Shown here: positions 57,823 to 64,000 of the stretch, one piece after another
Layout of the letters: the number at the start of each line of letters is the position of its first letter
Position numbering within the stretch: position 1 is the stretch's first letter
Assembly (NCBI GenBank): GCA_014084085.1
Contig: NPFB01000033.1
Span: 129,908 to 193,907, forward strand
DNA length: 64,000 bases
DNA from: Hondaea fermentalgiana
Taxonomy: Eukaryota; Sar; Bigyra; Thraustochytrida; Thraustochytriidae
Reading direction: 5' to 3'
Notes under the pieces: generated by a model
Told to the model about the DNA's origin: nothing
The model's input: only the letters and a program-made list of their open reading frames with translations
Database searches by the model: none
Program-made: the position numbers and the translations under genes

Positions 57823-58160
57823 ACATCATGAACGTATCGAACGAGCGCAAGCACATTTTCTTGTTTGCGCAATCTGCAGAACACCCTCTAGCTAGCTAGT
57901 CAGGCAAGTAGGTCCCTGGCATCGTCGCATGATCGCGATGCTGGCCATTTGCATTCCCGCTATTTTACGTGACTTTTCACTTCTTCTTCTTCTTCTTCTT
58001 TTGCATCTTCGTCTTCTTCTCCTTTATTTTCTTGAAGACTGGCTTGTTGTATACTTTAAAGCTCAATTCTGACATCGTCGCATTTCTTCACTTTTGGATG
58101 GCTGGCTACCTTCAGAACAGCTCAATTCTCTTTTCTCCGGAAAACACAAAACTCCCGTAA

Positions 58161-58191
<31 letters not shown>

Positions 58192-59405
58192 TTGACTAAC
58201 TGCGGCATGAACAAGTATCATTAGGCTTACTGGCATGGTAGAGTTCAAGTGTGGTCCGAAGGAAAAGAATGATCTTAGGGAAAAGAATGTTTTGCTCCTT
58301 GATCGGCAACGAGTCAATGATTATGTTGACCCGCTCGCAAGAGTAAATGGGATTCGTCAAACTCGCACCCGGTGAAAGTCGTTAAATCATCTTCTCAAGC
58401 CACGACAATTTGTTTTGTCCGAACCTAGGCCTAGGCTATATGACCTGAAGATTGTAGAGAATTATCCTACAGATGCGCACGCGGAAACGATCGTCAGGCG
58501 AGCCGTTATTGCTTTCACTTTGTGTTTGTTTTCACTTTCTTTGTGGCATACAAGCTTTTGGATCTACTCTTCTCTCGTGGACTATGTTGCGGACGATCAA
58601 TTGCAAAGGCAACATACACTGGTGTATCTTCCACCTTTCCTGGAGCCGCACGCTGACGCACGATGGAGAGGGAGGAGGGCGCAAGGCAAGGAGCAGCCCT
58701 CTTGCCCTGCTTACCCGGCTGGCTAGCTAGCTTGCTTGCTGGCTGGCTGATGTTCCGGCGCGTCGATGTGCATGAACTTTTTTGTCCGTTGCGAAGACAA
58801 ACAACTTGAATGAGTCGAGTCCCAGACTGCGCCGTAAAGGTTGAACCGGCAGCCCCCAGTCATTGAACCGTGCGATGGCTTCACATCCTACTAGGCTGCA
58901 AAGGAAGCGTTTTGTCCCGGCACGCAAGTGAAGACCGGGCCGTTTCGAAGCTCCTTCTTCGTAGTAGCCTACACCCAGGTAGGACAGAAAGAACCTTATC
59001 TTCTTTTCATTTTCCCATGGCCGAGATCCTGCCGTACAAGTGTGGTGCAATATCAAGCTGCACTGGGTCGCTCGCTAAGCGGCTTTAATATAAAAGTAAG
59101 GGGGACGTGGCAATCGGACAGCGTGGCTCAAGACCCTGCCGAGCTTTGGCTGGGGCCGGAAGGTTGGAAAAAGAAAAGAAACCGATCTTTTCAAAAGGTG
59201 GAGGGAGCCAAGCCGCGTGAATGGTCCTTTCTAATGAACTGGTACTGCTCCAGCGCAGATGCAAGATGCAGCCAGCAGACTGCAAATGTATGTCCTGACT
59301 CATTGCTATAGTCAGACTTCGCAGCCTTAACAAGCTTGGCAGCTTCCGAACCCTTGAGCTTCGGAGGACGCGCGTCCATTGTACGGTTTTTATCATCAAA
59401 ACTTC
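57823..59405. other. Intergenic region left of the P2X-like pair
   Basis: About 1.6 kb, AT-richer, with TTC (57981-58000) and CT (58161-58188) runs and a GCTG/GCTA run near 58719-58750. No gene seen. Confidence 0.55.
58161..58188. repeat. (TC)n microsatellite
   Basis: About thirteen perfect TC units. Confidence 0.92.
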
Positions 59406-60704
59406 ATGTTGTTTTGTCGATCAAGCCCGAGATGGTGGCCGCTTCGGCTTTTCATCAGACACAAGACCGCATCCTTTATTATCGTCGAGAATGTTCGGGT
59501 CGGCATTGTTCTCCGCTTGGCCCAACTGCTCGTTTTCGCCTACATGTCTTGGTCAGTGCTGGGAAACAGGTCATACTTTTATGAAGAAGTACCCACCGGG
59601 GCATCAAACATGTGGATTACAGGATACAATTCTCTGCAAGGTGAACTGCCTGCATACTGCAACAATCCAGACACAGACTACATCTACAGTGAAGACTTTG
59701 CCTATATGAACAATAGCTGTCGCGAGTTTGCCTATGGCGAAGTCTTTAGTAAGCTGCCCTCTGGGGGACTTTTCATCATGACATATTCGCAAGAGACCTC
59801 ACGCGTTAGCAGTGGTTGTCACCTTTCTTCATTTCAATGCGTGTCAAAAGAAACCACGCTTCGTAATAACTTTGTGGTTGGCATTGATGATATCGTCGTT
59901 TCATTAAATCATGCCATGGCCACGTCATTTCGCATCGAAAGCGACCCTGCGCTTGATCTCGTTGACTCCAATGGCAATAACTTGAAAAGCTTTGCGGCCG
60001 GCGAGGTAGTTAGTGTGAGTCTGTCGGAAATGCTCCACGCTGCAGATATTGCAAGCCTCGATGCAACGAATTACGGCGCGTCCATCTCTGCTTCTGTGGG
60101 CGACCCATCGTACCGCTTGACGGGCATTCGCCTTACTTTTCGCTTTTCCTATCTTAATGAGGGATCGTGGAATGGAAAAGAGGTCAGGACAGAGCTTCGC
60201 ATTGCTGCGGACGGGACTGGCTGGGGAGGAAGAGGTCCTCAATTTGATTTCACTCACGAGATGATCGATCCTGAAACCGGTCTGCGCAGCTTTAGGGCGC
60301 TTGACAACTACGCTTATGGCGTCTTTGTGACTGCCGAAGTCGTGGGCTCCATCGGTACTCCTGATTTTGTGACTGCCGTCAACGCGCTCGTCACTTACAG
60401 CGTCATGTTCGCGCTCGCTGGATACATTGCAGATCTCGCTGCAGAAATGACGCCAGAGGTCTCGGCCGTCTTCCGACAGAGAAAGCGCGCTTATCCTGAG
60501 AGTCCGCAATCTGTCGCGCACAAAAAGTTGTCTCGCGTTTCTCTAGGTTCCCTCACTGAGCACGTCAAGGTCGCCCCGAAGCCTGCATCTCTCGATGCGG
60601 CTCCGTCGACTACATCAAAAGTCGAAAAGGAAGTCGAACAGAACGTAAATATGGCACAACAAAAGGATGATCAAGCCCAAGACCGAAAATGCGCAATTCG
60701 TTAA
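59406..60704 (+). CDS. P2X-receptor-like channel protein, copy 1
   Basis: 432 residues from ATG 59406, which aligns exactly with the start of copy 2. Layout is two TM helices (about 33-53 and 319-345) around a 265-residue ectodomain, with both termini cytosolic. Before TM1, T-A-S-F-I-I-V-E-N-V-R-V-G-I-V-L-R resembles the P2X N-terminal signature. Before TM2, F-R-A-L-D-N-Y-A-Y-G-V-F then P-D-F-V-T-A-V-N resembles the P2X R-x-L..Y-G-I-R-F..I-I-P-T..N block, and TM2 keeps the buried aspartate (A-G-Y-I-A-D, D343). The ectodomain has only four cysteines (85, 105, 138, 145), fewer than animal P2X. The Lys that binds ATP before Y-G is not evident (Asn here), so the ligand may differ. Identification is by pattern. 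Confidence 0.65.
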   Translation: MLFCRSSPRWWPLRLFIRHKTASFIIVENVRVGIVLRLAQLLVFAYMSWSVLGNRSYFYEEVPTGASNMWITGYNSLQGELPAYCNNPDTDYIYSEDFAYMNNSCREFAYGEVFSKLPSGGLFIMTYSQETSRVSSGCHLSSFQCVSKETTLRNNFVVGIDDIVVSLNHAMATSFRIESDPALDLVDSNGNNLKSFAAGEVVSVSLSEMLHAADIASLDATNYGASISASVGDPSYRLTGIRLTFRFSYLNEGSWNGKEVRTELRIAADGTGWGGRGPQFDFTHEMIDPETGLRSFRALDNYAYGVFVTAEVVGSIGTPDFVTAVNALVTYSVMFALAGYIADLAAEMTPEVSAVFRQRKRAYPESPQSVAHKKLSRVSLGSLTEHVKVAPKPASLDAAPSTTSKVEKEVEQNVNMAQQKDDQAQDRKCAIR

Positions 60705-60906
60705 AAGCCGAAGATGCGCAATTTTTCCAATGCTGACCGGCCAAGCTTCATTCGCGGAATCTAAAAGCAAAGCTTCATCGACGTTGCCGATCACGTCCTC
60801 TAAAAAATGGTCGGGCAAATTCTTGAATAATGGCAAAGTAGAACACGCGAAGAGAAAGGTGCAAACTTTTGTGAGATCGCACTCACCTGGGCTCTAAAAT
60901 ATACTT

Positions 60907-60927
60907 CGCGGGGCTAAAGGCCCCGCG
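60907..60927. repeat. GC-rich inverted repeat (8-bp stem)
   Basis: CGCGGGGC and its exact complement GCCCCGCG flank the five-base loop TAAAG, about 200 nt after the stop of P2X-like copy 1. It could fold in RNA as a strong hairpin. Confidence 0.8.
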
Positions 60928-61029
60928 GTCTGAAAGATACACTGCATTGTCACCGCAACATAGCAAAGTCGAATTTGACCTTGACATAATAATCTTTAGA
61001 TTCCGGTGCCCCGGCCCTCAGAAAGCGAT

Positions 61030-61056
61030 GCGGGCCACGGCCGGGCCGTGGCCCGC
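61030..61056. repeat. GC-rich inverted repeat (11-bp stem)
   Basis: GCGGGCCACGG and its exact complement CCGTGGCCCGC surround CCGGG. Perfect 11-bp stem. Confidence 0.88.
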
Positions 61057-61756
61057 AGAGGAGGCGGAAGTCCCTTGACCGTTACGAAATGAGGAACCTA
61101 GGCTGTTGCCGGCCCGCCTTCGTTGCCGGCCCGCCTTCGTTGCCCGCCTGGCAGTGAAATTAGGCACCGTCCATCTAATAGACAAACAAATCATGATAAC
61201 GGTCGTGCTGACGGCTACACCCTCTTGCAACTGATCAATGATGCACATACTTACTTTCTATGAGGCCCCTCTTGTCTGTGACCGTTTCATTTTAGACAAG
61301 TCTCAGTCTCGGTGCAGTGCATATTATGATACCTCCTTGTCTCCACGAGTCACGATGACAGCGCTTTGAGGCACAACCTCTGCGCGTACCGCGGGTTAGT
61401 TGGCAAGCGACATCGCCGTGCAGCCCTTGCCGAGCCAAAGCAGACGTCAAAACTCCCGAAATCTGTCTCCACATAGGTACCAAGAAAAGAAACCGTACTA
61501 CCATTACTAAAAAGCCGGAGGCAATGGGAGCGACGTGCACCATCTCGGTATTCATTGCTGCGGCTCTGACTGGCACAGGTGAGGCGAGCCAGCAGATTTA
61601 TTAACCTCCTCAACGCCGGGGTGATTGATTCGCCCTTGGTGGCTCCTTGGGCGAAGGAAACCCGCGCAGACGCACTCAGCAGGGCGCGCGAAGGGGAGAG
61701 GGGAGAGTGGGCGCCAGACGTGAGTCTGCTGCGCAAGCTCCTCCCAAAGTTATCCC

Positions 61757-63064
61757 ATGTTCTCGTGGGGCTCAAACCCACGATGGTGGCTACTGCGGCT
61801 CTTCATCAGACACAAGACCGCATCCTTTATTATCGTCGAAAATGTGCGAGTTGGTATCGTCCTTCGCTTCGCCCAGTTGCTCGTCTTCACCTACATGTCA
61901 TGGTCGGTGCTCGGAAACAGGTCGTACTTTCACAACGAAGTACCTTCCGGAGGATCAAACATGTGGATCACGGGATACAATCCTTCGCAGGGCGAATTAC
62001 CTGCATTTTGTGACAATCCAGAATTGGACTATATCTACGACGAGAGCTTCACATTTACAAACAACAGCTGCCGCGAGTTTGCCTATGGCGAGATTCTCGA
62101 CAAGCTGCCCTCTGGAGGGCTCTTCATTATGACATATTCGCAAGAGACCTCGCGCGTCAGCACGGACTGCGACGTCTCGTTTCGCCAATGCACGTCCAAG
62201 GAAGCAAAGACGCGAAATAATTTTGTGGTCGGTGTCGATGATATCGTTGTGTCTTTGAATCATGCCATGGCCACCTCATTTCGTACCGACCACGATCCGG
62301 CGCTCGACCTCATTGATTCAGATGGAAATATCTTGAAAAGCTTTGGGGCCGGCGAGGTTGTTAGCGTAAGCCTCTCAGAAATGTTCCAAGCTGCAGCTAT
62401 TTCAGGTCTTGATGCAACGAATCATGGCGCATCAATAGCTACATCTGTTGGTACGCCGATATACCGCCTTACTGGCGCCCGCATTAGGTTTCGCTTTACC
62501 TATCTCAACGAGGGCTCGTGGAATGGAAAAGAGGTCAGGGCGAGGCTTCGCATCGTGGTTGATCAGACAGGCTGGGGTGGCAGAGGTCCCCAGTTTGATT
62601 ACACTCACGAGATGATCGATGCTGAAACCGGTCTGCGCAGCTTTAGGGCGCTTGACAACTACGCCTATGGCATCTTTATAACTGCCGAAGTTGTGGGCTC
62701 TATTGGTACTCCTGATTTTGTGACTGCCGTCAATGCGCTCGTCACCTACAGTGTCATGTTCGCGCTCGCTGGATACATTGCAGACCTCGCTGCAGAAATG
62801 ACGCCAGAGGTCTCGGCCGTTTTCCGTCAGAGGAAGCGCGCTTATCTTGAGAGTCCGCAATCTGCCACGCGCAAGAAGCTTTCGCGCGTTTCTCTAGGTT
62901 CCCTCACTGAGCACCTCAAGGTCGCACCAAAGCCTGCGCCTCTTGACACCGCTTCGCCAATCATTTCCAAAGCCGAAGAGGTGGTCAAAAAGGACGTGAA
63001 CATGGCGCAACAGAAGGATGATCAAGCCCTCGACAAAAAGGGCCGATTTTGCGCAAGTTGTTGA
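61757..63064 (+). CDS. P2X-receptor-like channel protein, copy 2
   Basis: 435 residues, a tandem paralogue of the gene at 59406-60704, highly similar throughout (over 80 percent by eye) with the same start, TM1, cysteine positions, pre-TM2 block and TM2 (G-Y-I-A-D). Divergence concentrates in three places. In the ectodomain, S-D-P becomes D-H-D-P and the segment around copy-1 residues 130-150 changes. Copy-1 R-I-E-S becomes R-T-D-H. The last 40 residues of the tail also differ, although K-L-S-R-V-S-L-G-S-L, a likely phosphorylation patch, is kept. Both coding frames are intact, so both genes are probably functional. As in copy 1, the Lys expected for ATP binding is not apparent. Confidence 0.65.
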   Translation: MFSWGSNPRWWLLRLFIRHKTASFIIVENVRVGIVLRFAQLLVFTYMSWSVLGNRSYFHNEVPSGGSNMWITGYNPSQGELPAFCDNPELDYIYDESFTFTNNSCREFAYGEILDKLPSGGLFIMTYSQETSRVSTDCDVSFRQCTSKEAKTRNNFVVGVDDIVVSLNHAMATSFRTDHDPALDLIDSDGNILKSFGAGEVVSVSLSEMFQAAAISGLDATNHGASIATSVGTPIYRLTGARIRFRFTYLNEGSWNGKEVRARLRIVVDQTGWGGRGPQFDYTHEMIDAETGLRSFRALDNYAYGIFITAEVVGSIGTPDFVTAVNALVTYSVMFALAGYIADLAAEMTPEVSAVFRQRKRAYLESPQSATRKKLSRVSLGSLTEHLKVAPKPAPLDTASPIISKAEEVVKKDVNMAQQKDDQALDKKGRFCASC

Positions 63065-63667
63065 GGGCCGAAGATGCACATTGAGTCGATGACTTGGTCT
63101 CTTTGGCGAGTCGTCAGTTGTTCTCATTGTGCTGTCAATCTTCCGCGGTCATCGCTCAGTGGTTTTAAAATATATACACTTGGCCCGTGGCTCACCACTT
63201 AGCCCGTGGCTCACACTGGGGAGCGTAGTGATTGCCAATCGCCAAAGTATGACACGGCACGGAGCGTAATGTTGGATTAGGACCAAGAAGAATGTCCTTA
63301 GCAAAGGCGTGCGAGGCCGAAATGAACAGTATCGTTTCTTTGATGACCATGTGTTGATGCGCGTGTGCGTCATCACCTACCAAGGTAGTAAAGATAAAAA
63401 TTGAATTGGAATCGAGCTTTACGCCGTCATTTTCCACAAAACGGGAAAAACCATTCGTTTCGAGCATGTTGACTCGACAATGGTAATATTCAATTGATGA
63501 TGATGGGAACGCTGCCAGAACATCTTTAGTTATCGGAGCACAAGACTAACTGTAAGGTCGAACGATATGACAAAACGAATGAGAAACGACATGACATGAA
63601 GAATGAGAAAAGATGGACTGGGTCTACGAAGGCCTAAGGCCTAGACTCGGGTCGCGAGATGTAATGG
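63065..63667. other. Intergenic right of the P2X-like pair
   Basis: About 0.6 kb between convergent stops, with a direct repeat of the type AGCCCGTGGCTCAC at about 63181-63213. No gene seen. Confidence 0.5.
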
Positions 63668-64000
63668 TCATCGACGCCGCGGGTCGAAAAAGGAGACAGT
63701 AAAGTAGGACCGCGCCGTCTGAGAGGCGTAATACAGTACGAAAAAGATTGCGCGCTCCGTAGGTTTGAACAAAATAACAGCTTGGCCGGCAAGAGCAATG
63801 ACTACTGCCGAAGCAATGAGCCCAGCTGCTGAGAGAATGATTTTCCACGTGAGTCGGCGCAGGTTGCTAGCTGCACGCGGACGCACCCCCTTTGTCTTGC
63901 TGGATCCCGACGCAGCGCGAACGTCGCGTGTGCGAGTGCTTTGCAAGTACCTTGGATTTTCAGCTGCACGAGGCGACGAAGGCGGTGAAATCTCGCAATC
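63668..64000 (-). CDS. C-terminal part of an unidentified membrane protein (truncated by window edge)
   Basis: An open minus-strand frame enters from the right edge and ends at 63668, giving 110 C-terminal residues. It begins with Ser/Pro- and Arg-rich sequence and then has a TM helix (K-I-I-L-S-A-A-G-L-I-A-S-A-V-V-I-A-L-A-G-Q) and a second hydrophobic stretch (A-I-F-F-V-L-Y-Y-A). It ends in F-D-P-R-R-R. The basic end could be an ER-retention-type tail. Not recognised; the rest lies outside the window. Confidence 0.5.
   Translation of the reverse strand, partial: DCEISPPSSPRAAENPRYLQSTRTRDVRAASGSSKTKGVRPRAASNLRRLTWKIILSAAGLIASAVVIALAGQAVILFKPTERAIFFVLYYASQTARSYFTVSFFDPRRR

Larger units (their letters stand above)
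60705..61756. other. Spacer between tandem P2X-like genes
   Basis: About 1 kb without a gene. It contains two GC-rich hairpins (60907-60927 and 61030-61056) and a doubled 17-bp unit (GTTGCCGGCCCGCCTTC, about 61104-61137). Confidence 0.6.

Noticed and set aside
60667..60897. Possible frameshifted tail of P2X-like copy 1
   Set aside because: Copy 2 stops at the matching position, so the ending is normal and the 76-residue frame downstream is not part of it.
1..64000. tRNA, rRNA and transposable element genes
   Set aside because: Visual scanning for B-box-like GGTTCGANNCC found only matches inside coding genes. No rRNA-like, reverse transcriptase or transposase sequence was noticed. A covariance-model scan would be needed to be certain.

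Overview
The window looks like a gene-dense, intron-poor, GC-rich nuclear segment from a protist, most likely a labyrinthulomycete (thraustochytrid-like) stramenopile. That assignment is inference. It rests on very long uninterrupted reading frames, sparse short introns (71-114 nt) with GT..AG ends and a YTNAC branch-like motif 25-35 nt before the acceptor, abundant tri- and tetranucleotide repeats in leaders, and a protein set typical of unicellular eukaryotes: class II cyclic-nucleotide phosphodiesterase, free-standing Hpt protein, RGS fusion, TRAPPC11, FAM136A, IMP peptidase and P2X-like channels. There are no operons, Shine-Dalgarno patterns or prokaryotic mobile elements. A run of exactly 100 N at 22095-22194 is an assembly gap.

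Layout. 1-5070 is gene-free and rich in microsatellites. 5071-8394 is a large FN3/coiled-coil/IQ protein. 10204-11895 is a cytochrome P450. 12554-13881 (minus, one intron) is an EGF-like 7TM receptor candidate, head-to-head with 14594-16918, a voltage-sensor protein fused to an RGS domain. A two-exon small membrane protein (17305-17726, minus), a two-exon tetraspanin (18044-18916), a small secreted protein (19828-20244) and an Hpt phosphotransfer protein (22250-22828) follow. From 25304 to about 55850 twelve genes alternate strand without exception: membrane-bound alpha/beta hydrolase, 8TM protein, MBL plus cNMP-binding phosphodiesterase, UVR/coiled-coil protein, SET plus 2OG-oxygenase fusion, polyQ protein, TRAPPC11, esterase, DUF2855 protein, spliced short coiled-coil protein, mitochondrial RRM giant, and IMP-type peptidase. 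FAM136A-like follows at 57400. The right end has a tandem pair of P2X-like channel genes (59406-60704 and 61757-63064) and the 3' end of an unidentified membrane protein running off the edge (63668-64000, minus).

Two loose themes emerge. The first is signalling: EGF-7TM receptor, voltage-sensor-RGS, class II PDE, Hpt protein, tetraspanin, IQ protein and P2X-like channels. The second is mitochondrial biogenesis: a large RNA-binding protein and an IMP peptidase sharing a 413-nt head-to-head promoter, plus FAM136A. Coordinates use the first in-frame ATG that fits the conserved domain. Four gene models needed an intron, worked out by matching donor, acceptor and phase by eye; these are predictions without transcript support.
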